In this document: positions 45,105 to 53,429 of the stretch, piece by piece
How the letters are laid out: the number at the start of each line of letters is the position of its first letter
Numbering within the stretch: the first letter of the stretch is position 1
Assembly: GCA_023417775.1 (NCBI GenBank)
Contig: JAEZEJ010000084.1
Coordinates: 1-61,778, forward strand
DNA: 61,778 nucleotides
Reading direction: 5' to 3'
Source of the DNA: Actinomycetes bacterium
GTDB taxonomy: Bacteria > Actinomycetota > Actinomycetes > Propionibacteriales > Nocardioidaceae
The notes under the pieces: model-generated
Databases searched by the model: none
What the model saw: the letters and a program-made list of their open reading frames with translations, nothing else
Told to the model about the DNA's origin: nothing
Made by a program: the position numbers and the translations under genes

Positions 45105-46229
45105 GTGCCCCGTTCAGCGCCCATCCCCGCCGACCTGCTGCCCGCCGACGGACGCTTCGGCTCCGGTCCGTCCAAGGTGCGGCTCGAGGCCCTCCAGGCC
45201 CTCGCCGCCACCGGCACCTCGCTCATGGGCACCTCGCATCGCGCCGCCCCGGTGAAGGACCTGGTCGGCAGCGTCCGCGCGGGCCTGACCGACCTGTTCT
45301 CGCTGCCCGAGGGGTACGAGATCGTGCTCGGCGTCGGCGGCTCGCATGCCTTCTTCGATGCGGCGACCTTCGGGCTGATCGAGCACCGCAGCCTGCATCT
45401 CGTGCACGGGGAGTTCACGCGCAAGTTCGCGACCGCCGTCGCACAGGCCCCCTTCCTCGAGGCGCCGGTGATCGCGGAGTCCGAGCCGCACACCTATCCG
45501 GCGCTGGTCGTCGAGCCCGGTGTCGACGTCTATGCCTGGGCACACAATGAGACGTCCACCGGCGTCATGGTGCCGGTGCTGCGCCCCGACGGCGCCGACG
45601 AGGACGCGCTGGTGGTCGTCGATGCGACCTCCGGTGCGGGAGGGCTGCCCGTCGACATCGCGCAGACCGATGTCTACTACTTCGCCCCGCAGAAGTCCTT
45701 CGCCTCCGATGGCGGACTGTGGATCGCGATCATGAGCCCGGCCGCGATCGAGCGCGCCGAACGGATCAAGGCGAGCGGCCGCCATATCCCGGGCTTCGTC
45801 GACCTGCCGGTCGCGATCGACAATTCGCGCAAGGATCAGACGTATAACACGCCTGCGGTCGCCACCCTGTTCCTGCTGGACCAGCAGGTGCGGTGGCTGA
45901 ACGGGCTCGGCGGCCTGGATGCCGCGGTGGCGCGTACCCGCGAGTCGAGCCGACGGCTCTACGACTGGGCCGAGTCCGGTGAGCACACCACGCCCTTCGT
46001 CCCCGATGCGGCCGAGCGCTCGCTGGTGGTCGGCACGATCGACCTGGCCGACGAGATCCCCGCGGCCGAGGTGGTGTCCGTGCTACGCGACCACGGCATC
46101 GTCGATGTCGCCGGCTACCGCGGCCTGAACCGCAATCAGCTGCGGGTCGCGATGTTCCCGGCGATCGACCCCGACGACGTGACCGCGCTGACCCGCTGCA
46201 TCGACCACGTCATCGAGCACCTCGCCTAG
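45105..46229 (+). CDS. serC: phosphoserine aminotransferase
   Basis: 374 residues from GTG 45105 (PRSAPIPADLLPADGRFGSGPSKV), the N-terminus typical of the actinobacterial type. A PLP enzyme of serine synthesis. GTSHRAAPVKDLV, the PLP lysine K197 in YYFAPQKSFASDGG, and NTPAVATLFLLDQQV are family markers. The TAG stop is followed within 2 bp by copy 3 of the 66-bp palindrome. Confidence 0.95.
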   Translation: MPRSAPIPADLLPADGRFGSGPSKVRLEALQALAATGTSLMGTSHRAAPVKDLVGSVRAGLTDLFSLPEGYEIVLGVGGSHAFFDAATFGLIEHRSLHLVHGEFTRKFATAVAQAPFLEAPVIAESEPHTYPALVVEPGVDVYAWAHNETSTGVMVPVLRPDGADEDALVVVDATSGAGGLPVDIAQTDVYYFAPQKSFASDGGLWIAIMSPAAIERAERIKASGRHIPGFVDLPVAIDNSRKDQTYNTPAVATLFLLDQQVRWLNGLGGLDAAVARTRESSRRLYDWAESGEHTTPFVPDAAERSLVVGTIDLADEIPAAEVVSVLRDHGIVDVAGYRGLNRNQLRVAMFPAIDPDDVTALTRCIDHVIEHLA

Positions 46230-46231
46230 AA

Positions 46232-46297
46232 CCGAGATTTGCTCCCCATTCGTCGACGGGGAGGGCTCACGGTTGACGAATCGGGAGCAAATCTCGG
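46232..46297. repeat. 66-bp palindromic intercistronic element, copy 3
   Basis: Arms at 46232-46257 and 46272-46297 (24 of 26 positions pair) and a 14-nt loop. Both arms carry the paired change GAGATTTGCT / AGCAAATCTC instead of GAGATGTGCT / AGCACATCTC of copies 1 and 2. Here it lies between converging genes rather than inside an operon, and probably acts as a terminator. Confidence 0.87.
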
Positions 46298-46307
46298 TAC
46301 AGGCCGG

Positions 46308-46826
46308 TCAGTCGAGGACGGTGCCGGCGCGGTGCAGGTCGCGGTGCTCGGCGTAGACGGCGGCATTGCGATGGAGGCGCTCGACCTCCGCGTCGCTCAG
46401 CTCACGGCGCACCTTGGCGGGCGCACCGACCACGAGGGACCGCGGCGGCACCTCCATGCCCTCGGGGACCAGAGCACCCGCCGCGATGAGCGACTCCTCG
46501 CCGATGACGGCGCCGTTCATGATGATCGAGCCCATCCCCACCAGCACGAAGTCGCCGACCGTCGCGCCGTGGATGATCGCGCCGTGGCCGACGGAGACGC
46601 CCTCGCCCAGGACGACGGGCTTGTCCACATCGACGTGGAAGGCGCAGTTGTCCTGCACATTGGCGTTCCGGCCGATGGTGATCGGCTCGTTGTCCGCGCG
46701 CAGCACGGCGCCGTACCAGACGCTCGCGCCCTCCTCGACGGTGACCGATCCCGTCAGCGTGGCATTCGACGCGACGAAGGCGGATGCGGCCACCTGCGGC
46801 CTCTTGTCTCCCAGTGCGATCAACAT
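46308..46826 (-). CDS. gamma-carbonic anhydrase-like hexapeptide-repeat protein
   Basis: 172 residues. A left-handed beta-helix built of hexapeptide repeats (for example VASNATLTGSVTVEEGASVWYGAVLRAD). Metal-site histidines are visible in NCAFHVDVD and GHGAIIHGATVG. Members are trimeric zinc or iron enzymes of the carbonic anhydrase type or related acyl-CoA-binding proteins; catalytic activity of this subgroup is often not established. It lies 29 bp downstream of the purine permease gene on the same strand. Confidence 0.88.
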   Translation of the reverse strand: MLIALGDKRPQVAASAFVASNATLTGSVTVEEGASVWYGAVLRADNEPITIGRNANVQDNCAFHVDVDKPVVLGEGVSVGHGAIIHGATVGDFVLVGMGSIIMNGAVIGEESLIAAGALVPEGMEVPPRSLVVGAPAKVRRELSDAEVERLHRNAAVYAEHRDLHRAGTVLD

Positions 46827-46855
46827 GGCAGCACGCTATCGCGCCGCCCGAGCCG

Positions 46856-48292
46856 TCAGAGGAGCAGATCGCCGAGAGGGCCGAGCAGGAAGTAGGCGAG
46901 GAACAGCAGCGCGATGATCCACATCAGCACGTGGACCTCACGGACCTTGCCCCGCACCAGCTTCAGGAAGACATAGGCCAGGAAGCCCGCGCCGATGCCG
47001 ACGGTGATCGAGTAGGTGAACGGCATCAACACGATCGTCAGGAAGGCCGGGATCGCGATCTCGATATCGTCCCAGTCGATGCCGGTGACCTGCGTCATCA
47101 TCAGGAATCCGACCAGCACGAGCGCCGCGACGGCCGCCTCGTTGGGGATCGCGCCGACGAGCGGCGTGAAGATCATCGAGAACAGGAACAGCACGCCCGT
47201 CGTGACGCTGGCCAGTCCGGTGCGCGCGCCGTCGCCGACACCGGCCGTGGACTCCACATACGAGGTATTGCTGGAAACGCTCGCGGCACCGCCGGCCGCG
47301 GCGGCGATCGAGTCGATCACGAGGATGCGCTGGGTGTTGATGGGGGCGCCGTCCTCGTCGTTCAGTCCGGCCTCGGCGCCGACGGCCGTCATCGTGCCCA
47401 TGGTGTCGAAGAAGTCGGCCAGCAGCAGGCTGAAGATCAGCAGGATGACGGCGACGACGCCGATCTTGTCGAAGGAGCCGAGCAGATTGAACTCGCCGAG
47501 CAGCGAGAGATCCGGGACGGCGGCGATCGAGTCCGGGATGCCCGGCACGTTGAGATTCCAGCCGGTGCTGAACGGATCGCCATTCGAACCCGGGGTGCCC
47601 GTCACCGCCTGGACGATGCCGGCGAGCACGGTGGTGACGACGATGCCGATGAGGATGGCACCACGCACGCCATTGGCGTAAAGGCCGATCATGACGACGA
47701 GGCCGATGCAGAAGACGAGCACGGGCCAGCCGTGCAGCACCCCGTCGATGCCCAGGCCGACCGGCGGCGATCCCTGCCCGGTGGTGCGGACGAAGCCTGC
47801 GTTCACCAGGCCGACGAGGGTGATGAACAGACCGATGCCGACCGCGATCGCCGTCTTGATCTGCCGGGGCACGGCATCGAAGACCGCCTTGCGGAAACCG
47901 GTCAGCACGAGCACGAGGATGATGACGCCCTCGATGACCACCAGGCCCATCGCATCGGCCCAGGTCATCTCGGTGGCGACCGCATAGGCGACGAAGGCGT
48001 TGAGGCCCAGGCCCGCCGCGAGGGCGAGCGGGAAGTTGGCGACGAGGCCCATGATGATCGACATGAGGCCGGCGATGAGAGCGGTCGCGGCGGCGATGGC
48101 CGCCATATTGGCGCCCTCGGAGTCGCCGCCGAGGTAGTTGCCCTCGGCATCGGCGACGCCGCCGAGGATGATCGGGTTGAGGACCACGATGTAGGCCATC
48201 GTCAGGAACGTGACGAGACCGCCGCGCAGCTCGCGCGGGATGGTCGAGCCGCGCTCGGAGATCTTGAAGTAACGGTCCAGGACGCCGGTCAT
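46856..48292 (-). CDS. NCS2-family purine permease (AzgA-like)
   Basis: 478 residues with about 12-14 hydrophobic helices. The opening FKISERGSTIPRELRGGLVTFLTMAYIVVLNPIIL is the AzgA-type signature, and DFFDTMGTMTAVGAEAGL plus SSNTSYVESTAGVGDGARTGL are substrate-site motifs. It should import adenine, guanine or hypoxanthine with protons. Confidence 0.93.
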   Translation of the reverse strand: MTGVLDRYFKISERGSTIPRELRGGLVTFLTMAYIVVLNPIILGGVADAEGNYLGGDSEGANMAAIAAATALIAGLMSIIMGLVANFPLALAAGLGLNAFVAYAVATEMTWADAMGLVVIEGVIILVLVLTGFRKAVFDAVPRQIKTAIAVGIGLFITLVGLVNAGFVRTTGQGSPPVGLGIDGVLHGWPVLVFCIGLVVMIGLYANGVRGAILIGIVVTTVLAGIVQAVTGTPGSNGDPFSTGWNLNVPGIPDSIAAVPDLSLLGEFNLLGSFDKIGVVAVILLIFSLLLADFFDTMGTMTAVGAEAGLNDEDGAPINTQRILVIDSIAAAAGGAASVSSNTSYVESTAGVGDGARTGLASVTTGVLFLFSMIFTPLVGAIPNEAAVAALVLVGFLMMTQVTGIDWDDIEIAIPAFLTIVLMPFTYSITVGIGAGFLAYVFLKLVRGKVREVHVLMWIIALLFLAYFLLGPLGDLLL

Positions 48293-48352
48293 GGCTCTCC
48301 TACGGTGCGAAGGACGACAACCGGACCATTGTCCAGGTCGCCGTCGCCCGTC

Positions 48353-49246
48353 TCATCGTGGGGTCGGGTCGCGACGCTCGGCCCCGCGTCCGCCCAGGGC
48401 GAGGATCGCGATGCCCGCGGCGATCACCGCGAGTCCGAGGGTCGCGGTGAGGCTCAGCCTCTCCGCGAGCACGGCGATGCCCAGCAGCGTCGCCGTCACC
48501 GGCTCGGCGAGGGTGAGGGTCGAGACGGTGGAGGCCCGCAGCGACCGCAGTCCGTGGCCGAACAGCAGATAGGCCACGGCGGTGGCGACCACTCCCAGCC
48601 ACACGACGGTCGCCAGCCCCGAGGCCGAGCCGATCCAGCCGATGGGAGCGAAGGCCAGCATCGGCAGGCCGAGGAGGGCAGCCGCCCCGAATAGCGCTCC
48701 CATCGAGGCCCGCGGCGTGAGACCGGCCTCGATGAGCGCCTTGCCCGACAGGGTGTAGACGGCATAGCTGAGGCCGGCGCCGAGGGATCCCAGGAGTCCC
48801 AGCGCCGAGACCTCCGCCGCGGCGTCGAACACGCCGGAGAGGACCACCACCCCGGCGGCGGCCACGAGCGTCGCCGCGAACCAGACGGTCGTGGGCGGAC
48901 GACCGGTGAGGAGCCACTCCAGCGCTCCGGTCATGACGGGAGCGCTCCCGAGGGCGACGACGGTGCCGATGGCGACGCCGTTGCTGGTCGTGCCGAGGAA
49001 GAAGGCGGGCTGATAGGCCAGCACGCCCGCGGCGCCGATCGCCGTCAGCGCGATCGTGCGCCCCGACCACCGGATGCGGGTCCCGCGGCCGGTCGCCCAG
49101 GCCACGAGTCCGAGCAGCGCGCCGCCGAGGACGATGCGGGCGACTCCCGCGGAGAAGGAGGTCGCGTCCTGGGGCCCGAGGGCCAGCGCGGTGCCGGTGG
49201 TGCCGAAGCACACGGCGGCCAGGAGGACGGCGAGATGCGGGTTCAC
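48353..49246 (-). CDS. EamA-family (DMT) transporter
   Basis: 297 residues forming two EamA repeats of about five helices each: residues about 5-140, and about 155-285 (YAVYTLSGKALIEAG starts the second). A likely amino acid or metabolite exporter, substrate unknown. The ATG overlaps the stop of the upstream gene by ATGA (49243-49246). Confidence 0.9.
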   Translation of the reverse strand: MNPHLAVLLAAVCFGTTGTALALGPQDATSFSAGVARIVLGGALLGLVAWATGRGTRIRWSGRTIALTAIGAAGVLAYQPAFFLGTTSNGVAIGTVVALGSAPVMTGALEWLLTGRPPTTVWFAATLVAAAGVVVLSGVFDAAAEVSALGLLGSLGAGLSYAVYTLSGKALIEAGLTPRASMGALFGAAALLGLPMLAFAPIGWIGSASGLATVVWLGVVATAVAYLLFGHGLRSLRASTVSTLTLAEPVTATLLGIAVLAERLSLTATLGLAVIAAGIAILALGGRGAERRDPTPR

Positions 49247-50139
49247 CGGAGGCGGTCGCCGAGGGACGCTGCGAGGAGGATCAGGGCCCCGAGCCCGGGC
49301 ACGGCCGCCGCGGTCGGCGGCGGCGTGAGCGGCAGCGAGAGCCGATAGAGCGGGCTGTTCTCGCCCTCGCTGCCGACGAGCACCTGACGGGGGTTCGCAT
49401 AGGCGATGGTCTCGGCCTGGTCGAGCGGCGGGAGCGGCAGCGTCGTGCGCGTCTGCCAGGAGCCGGGGTCGAGGACATGCGCACCGAGATAGGTCAGCAG
49501 CACGATCGAGGATCCGTCGGGGGCGTAGGCGGCATCGGTCACCAGAGGCGGTGCGACGATATCGAGTCGAACGGCCGGCGTGACGGCGTCGGCGTCGAGG
49601 CTCCCCACTCGGTAGACCGCACCGGATCCGAGGGTCTTGGTGACCAGCTGCGGCACGCCCTCGGAGTCGAGCAGCAGGGCCTCGATGTCGGCGGGGCTGT
49701 CGAGGGTGATCCGGTATCGCTCGGGGGTGACGGTCCGGTCTCCGGGGCCGGGCTCGGGAAGGGTGAGGAGCGCGACCTCTTCACGCACCGCGCCGTTGTC
49801 ACCGGTGTCGGCGACCCAGAGCGTGCCGTCGTGCAGGGCGAGCGCCTCCGGATCGGTCACGTCGGCCGTGAGCCGGGTCGCGCCCACGGTGGCACCGGTG
49901 CTGATCCGCACCGCGTAGACGATGGGGTCATGTCCGGAGTCGTTGATCGTGTACGCGAGATCGTCGTGGGTCCGGCTCACGGCCAGTCCGCTGGACTCGG
50001 TGATGCGCGGATCGCTCATCCGGCTGACCGGCTGCTGCTCGGCGCCCTCCGCGCGACCCGTGAAGGAGGCGATCGCCGCCACCACGAGCAGGGCGATCAG
50101 GAGACCCGGAATGAGCATCCGGCGACGACGTGGGTTCAT
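49243..50139 (-). CDS. secreted or membrane-anchored beta-propeller-like protein
   Basis: 298 residues from ATG 50139 (NPRRRRMLIPGLLIALLVV); 50151 adds four residues. A basic, hydrophobic N-terminus (about 5-25) is a signal peptide or anchor. The body has repeated strand motifs such as ESSGLAVSRTHDDLAYTINDSG, LAVHDGTLWVADTGDNG-type and DAAYAPDGSSIVLLTYLGAHVL, typical of a six- or seven-bladed propeller. The C-terminus is Pro/Ala-rich and ends with another hydrophobic helix (AAAVPGLGALILLAASL). Function unknown. Coupled to the EamA gene. Confidence 0.72.
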   Translation of the reverse strand: MNPRRRRMLIPGLLIALLVVAAIASFTGRAEGAEQQPVSRMSDPRITESSGLAVSRTHDDLAYTINDSGHDPIVYAVRISTGATVGATRLTADVTDPEALALHDGTLWVADTGDNGAVREEVALLTLPEPGPGDRTVTPERYRITLDSPADIEALLLDSEGVPQLVTKTLGSGAVYRVGSLDADAVTPAVRLDIVAPPLVTDAAYAPDGSSIVLLTYLGAHVLDPGSWQTRTTLPLPPLDQAETIAYANPRQVLVGSEGENSPLYRLSLPLTPPPTAAAVPGLGALILLAASLGDRLR

Positions 50140-50177
50140 CGTCACCATCATCCCCCACCGCTGGGTAGGCTAGGCGT

Positions 50178-50540
50178 GTGAGCCCTGAGAGTGATCCCGC
50201 GCCGGGCACCGATCGCGCCGCGCGCCGCCACAACCTGGGGCACCCGGACATCACCGAGATCGAGATCGGCAAGACGACGCACCGGGTGGCCGAGGTGCAG
50301 CCCATGGACGTCGACGGTGTCCGCACGATGACCGTCGGCACGATCCTGTGGGCCGTCGCCGCGGTCGCCCTCATCCCCTTCTGGGGCACCCTGCGAGAGA
50401 ACGGCACCCAGTGGTGGCTGTGGGCGGCGCTCGCGGGATTCGGTCTGGGTCTCATCGGCATCGAGTACTGCCGGCGTCGGCGCAATGCGCTCGCCGCGGC
50501 CCGCCAGCGTCCCGCTGCGGGGGGACGACGCCGCAAGTGA
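50178..50540 (+). CDS. DUF2530 membrane protein
   Basis: 120 residues from GTG 50178. A hydrophilic N-terminus with EVQPMDVDGVRTMTVGTILW is followed by two helices (VAAVALIPFW and WLWAALAGFGLGLIGIEYC) and a basic tail, as in the actinobacterial DUF2530 family found near serC in mycobacteria. Function unknown. Confidence 0.82.
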   Translation: MSPESDPAPGTDRAARRHNLGHPDITEIEIGKTTHRVAEVQPMDVDGVRTMTVGTILWAVAAVALIPFWGTLRENGTQWWLWAALAGFGLGLIGIEYCRRRRNALAAARQRPAAGGRRRK

Positions 50541-50598
50541 GCCGAGCTGTCGAGGGCCGATAGCTCATCGGCCGCATGCGCTGCGAGCCGATCTCGCC

Positions 50599-51330
50599 CT
50601 AGAAGCCCTCGATCTCGTCGACCTTGACGGTGTCGATGACCGGATCGGGCAGCGCCGACGCGGACTTCGAGCGCTTGGGTCGCGATCCGGAGTGGGCACC
50701 GCACCCGTGCGTGAGTGCGACCACGCGACCGTCGGCATTGGCGGTCCCATTGCCGCAGACGCCGAAGCGATCGGACAGGTCCCCACTCAGGCTGATGAGG
50801 AATCCGCAGCTGCCGCAGCGACCCGGAGCCTGCTCGGCCATCGGGGTGTCCGGGCCGTGCTCGCCCGCGTACCAGCGGTCGGCGGCCTCCTCGCGACCTT
50901 CCAGCGACAGCACCCACTCGCGCCCGAGACCGATCTCACGGGCGAAGTGCCGATCGACGACCCCCTCGCCATCGCCGTCCCCGACGAACCAGGCCGGCGC
51001 GAGGCGGATGTCGTCCTCCTCCGGGGGGAGGACATCGCCGGGGCTCAGGTCACCGGGCTGGAGGCGATCGCGGTAGGGCGTCCAGACCGGGGCGATGATC
51101 GCCTCGTCGCCGGGCAGCAGCACGATGTCGTTGACCGTCGGCGTCGCGTCCGGCACCGTCGAGAGGCTGACGGCCCAGTGCCACCCGACATAGCCGGGCA
51201 GCGTGCACGCGAAGCGCTCCGTGAGCAGGCCGCTCGACTCCTCGATCGCGCCGAGATGCTCGCCCACCGAGCCGTCATCGACCGACTCGTCCAGGGCGGT
51301 GCGCGCGATATCGCTCGTCGAGGTGCTCAC
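50599..51330 (-). CDS. DUF3027 family protein
   Basis: 243 residues from GTG 51330. The sequence GYVGWHWAVSLSTVPDA, TVNDIVLLPGDEAIIAPVWTPYRDRLQPGDLSPGDVLPP is typical of the actinobacteria-restricted DUF3027. Near the C-terminus CGSCGFLISLSGDL, then FGVCGNGTANADGRVV and HGCGAHS suggest a zinc ribbon-like site. Function unknown. It lies 42 bp downstream of the cold-shock gene, in the same order as in related genomes. Confidence 0.85.
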   Translation of the reverse strand: MSTSTSDIARTALDESVDDGSVGEHLGAIEESSGLLTERFACTLPGYVGWHWAVSLSTVPDATPTVNDIVLLPGDEAIIAPVWTPYRDRLQPGDLSPGDVLPPEEDDIRLAPAWFVGDGDGEGVVDRHFAREIGLGREWVLSLEGREEAADRWYAGEHGPDTPMAEQAPGRCGSCGFLISLSGDLSDRFGVCGNGTANADGRVVALTHGCGAHSGSRPKRSKSASALPDPVIDTVKVDEIEGF

Positions 51331-51372
51331 CGTTCAATTCTTCCTGATGGCCGGGCCGAACTCCAGAGCGGG

Positions 51373-51765
51373 TCAGTCGAGTTCGTCGGCGAGCCGGCGC
51401 AACAGCTGTGCGGTGACCTTGGCCTGCTTGCCCTCGGGGTGGCGATTGTGCCGGTACCCCTCGCCGAGACTGTCGAGCAGACCGATGAGGTCCTCGACGA
51501 TGACGACCATGTCCTCGGGAGGCTTGCGCCGGGCCTGCGCCTGCGAACGGCGCACCGAGGTCACCGGGTCCAGGAGCCTGACCTGCAGCGCTTGATCCCC
51601 GCGACGGCCCTGCACGATGCCGAACTCGACGCGCGTGCCGGACTTGAGCGACTCGACGCCCTCGGGAAGCGCATCGGCGCGCACGTAGACGTCCTCACCG
51701 CCATCGCGGCTGAGGAAGCCGAAACCCTTGTCGGCGTCGTACCACTTCACCTTGCCGGTCGGCAT
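51373..51765 (-). CDS. cspB: cold-shock domain protein with C-terminal extension (CspB-like)
   Basis: 130 residues: a cold-shock domain at about 1-67 (GKVKWYDADKGFGFLSRDGG with RNP1, then a modified RNP2 reading EDVYVRADALP), plus a 60-residue C-terminal extension, helical and basic at first (RRSQAQARRKPPEDMVVIVEDLIGLLDSL). It binds single-stranded RNA or DNA. The long form is usual next to DUF3027 in Mycobacteriales. Confidence 0.88.
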   Translation of the reverse strand: MPTGKVKWYDADKGFGFLSRDGGEDVYVRADALPEGVESLKSGTRVEFGIVQGRRGDQALQVRLLDPVTSVRRSQAQARRKPPEDMVVIVEDLIGLLDSLGEGYRHNRHPEGKQAKVTAQLLRRLADELD

Positions 51766-51807
51766 ACCGTGTCGTCCTTCGTTCGTATCGGGCCAGGAAC
51801 CCCGAGT

Positions 51808-52818
51808 CTACTGGGAGGACTGACCTTCCGGACCCTGCGAGGGTTCCTCTTCGGGGGCGAACTCGACGTTGATGGTCTCGAATCCTTTGTGTCGCTGCAT
51901 CCGGGCGTAGCTCGTATAGGCGCGGATGTCCCCGGGCCCCAGCCGGACATTGTCGGTGAAGGGGGTCAGCAGGGCGCGCGGATAGAGCCGGCGGCGCAGG
52001 ACGACATTGACCTCCAGGCCGATGATGACGATGAGCGCGGCGATGAACAGGAAGGCGATGAGACCGAGCACCAGCGCGAAGGTCTGGTTCATCGCGCTCG
52101 CCCGCACGATGATGTGCCGCACGTAGACGTCACCGCCGTATTGCAGTCCCTGCCAGCCCAGCGCGCAGAAGATCCCGCCGGGCAGGACCGACCCGAACGA
52201 GGCGCGCCCCAGGCTGATGAGGAGGAACAGCGCGATGAACATGAGCGCGGTCATCACGAAGCCGATGAGGCGGATCAGGATGCCGAGATCCGGGACACCC
52301 CTCAGGCCGATCGCGGCGGGATCCTGCAGCAGGGACGTGCCGATGGCGACCAGCAGGATGCCGGCGCCGGCGATCGCCATGATGATGAGCGAGCGGAGCC
52401 GCAGCAGGATCGGATTGGGGCGGGAGTTGCGGGGCACCGCCCAGGCGACATTGCCGGCATTCTGGACCGAGAGCCCGAGCCCCATCACGCCATAGGTGGC
52501 CGCGAGCGCACCGATGACGATCGCCGAGGTGCTGCCGGAGAAACCATCGGGACGGCCGAGCTGGTCGCCGACGATCGGGAACTGCGCGAGCACGGTGTCG
52601 AGCAGTTGTTCCTGCAGCTCGGGATCGTTCTGCAGGAAGAAGCCGAGCACCGAGGTGGCGATGAGCAGCACCGGGAAGATCGCGATGAAGGCGTAGTAGG
52701 TGATGATCGCCGCGAGATACGGCCCCTGATCGTCGAAGAACTTGTAGATCACCGCCAGCGGGAAGCCGATGGCCCGGTGCCGCCGCTGGAACTCGTCGAC
52801 GGCATCGACGGCGCTCAT
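51808..52818 (-). CDS. YihY/virulence factor BrkB family membrane protein
   Basis: 336 residues from ATG 52818 (SAVDAVDEFQRRHRAIGFPLAVIYKFFDDQ); upstream codons belong to the bridging ORF. Six hydrophobic helices, with the family pattern YLAAIITYYAFIAIFPVLLI near the N-terminus and ALGWQGLQYGGDVYVRHIIVRASAMNQTFALVLGLIAFLF near the end. Once called ribonuclease BN in error; it is a membrane protein of unknown role. Translation is linked to the upstream PemK/MazF-like gene through two tiny ORFs. Confidence 0.9.
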   Translation of the reverse strand: MSAVDAVDEFQRRHRAIGFPLAVIYKFFDDQGPYLAAIITYYAFIAIFPVLLIATSVLGFFLQNDPELQEQLLDTVLAQFPIVGDQLGRPDGFSGSTSAIVIGALAATYGVMGLGLSVQNAGNVAWAVPRNSRPNPILLRLRSLIIMAIAGAGILLVAIGTSLLQDPAAIGLRGVPDLGILIRLIGFVMTALMFIALFLLISLGRASFGSVLPGGIFCALGWQGLQYGGDVYVRHIIVRASAMNQTFALVLGLIAFLFIAALIVIIGLEVNVVLRRRLYPRALLTPFTDNVRLGPGDIRAYTSYARMQRHKGFETINVEFAPEEEPSQGPEGQSSQ

Positions 52819-52898
52819 GCCCCCGCCGCCTGAAAGAAAAGAGAGTAGGACGGCGGCGCCATGAGATGCCACACCCGTCGCTCGCTGCGCTCGCTCAT
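52815..52898 (-). CDS. 27-residue bridging ORF between the pemK-like gene and yihY
   Basis: Its ATG (52898) overlaps the stop of a preceding 6-residue ORF, and its TGA (52817-52815) overlaps the yihY ATG, both as ATGA. The peptide starts MSERSERRVWHLM, passes through APPSYSLFFQ and ends AAGA. The DNA encoding SYSLFF is an unusually low-GC run (CTACTCTCTTTTCTTTC) flanked by GCCGCC and GGCGGC arms, unlike the surrounding sequence. Confidence 0.55.
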   Translation of the reverse strand: MSERSERRVWHLMAPPSYSLFFQAAGA

Positions 52899-52915
52899 GC
52901 GCGCTGCTCGCTCAT
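52895..52915 (-). CDS. 6-residue relay ORF (MSEQRA) after the pemK-like gene
   Basis: ATG 52915 overlaps the pemK-like stop, and its TGA overlaps the next bridging ORF's ATG. With that ORF it makes a chain of three ATGA junctions from the pemK-like gene to yihY. It is far too short to call on coding grounds; listed because of the junctions. Confidence 0.4.
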   Translation of the reverse strand: MSEQRA

Positions 52916-53367
52916 CGGCTGGACAGGTACGGCCGGGCGGCGGCCACGACGGTGTCGAAGCGCGCGCGGTCCAGCACGGCGCCCTCGCGGCGGACCGACC
53001 GGGGATCGATCTCGAGCAGCCGGTTGACGCGGACCTCGCTGGGCCGGCCCTGCCGGTCCCACGCCCCCGCACCGATATCGACCCAGATCCGGCCGGCCCG
53101 GGCCTCCTGGGCGGCGTCCCGGTCGTGGTCCTTGGAGGTGAGCTGCAGGGCATAGAGCCGGTCGGCGCCGTCGCGGCCGATGATCAGCACCGGACGATCC
53201 TTGCCTTGGGAGGGGTCGTCCTCGTAGGGCACCCAGGTCCAGACGATCTCTCCGGGATCGGGGCGGCCGTCCGGACGTGGCGCGTACTCGATGCGGAGCC
53301 CGCCGGTCGCGCGCGTGCGGCGTTGCCGGCGCGCGAGCAATGTGTCGACGAGCGCTCGGATCACCAC
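52912..53367 (-). CDS. PemK/MazF-like toxin-family protein
   Basis: About 151 residues from GTG 53367 (VIRALVDTLLARRQRRT); the next GTG codon is an equal choice. The MazF-type core is GEIVWTWVPYEDDPSQGKDRPVLIIGRDG, then LQLTSKDHDRD and the final strand region. No antitoxin gene lies upstream or downstream, unlike classical mazEF, so it may be a house-kept or orphan member. The function as an RNase is inferred from family only. Confidence 0.82.
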   Translation of the reverse strand: MVIRALVDTLLARRQRRTRATGGLRIEYAPRPDGRPDPGEIVWTWVPYEDDPSQGKDRPVLIIGRDGADRLYALQLTSKDHDRDAAQEARAGRIWVDIGAGAWDRQGRPSEVRVNRLLEIDPRSVRREGAVLDRARFDTVVAAARPYLSSR

Positions 53368-53429
53368 GCAGACACCGTATCGAACCGCGGCCGGTGTCGC
53401 CCGCACTCACGTCGGCGCGTTTTTCCAGG

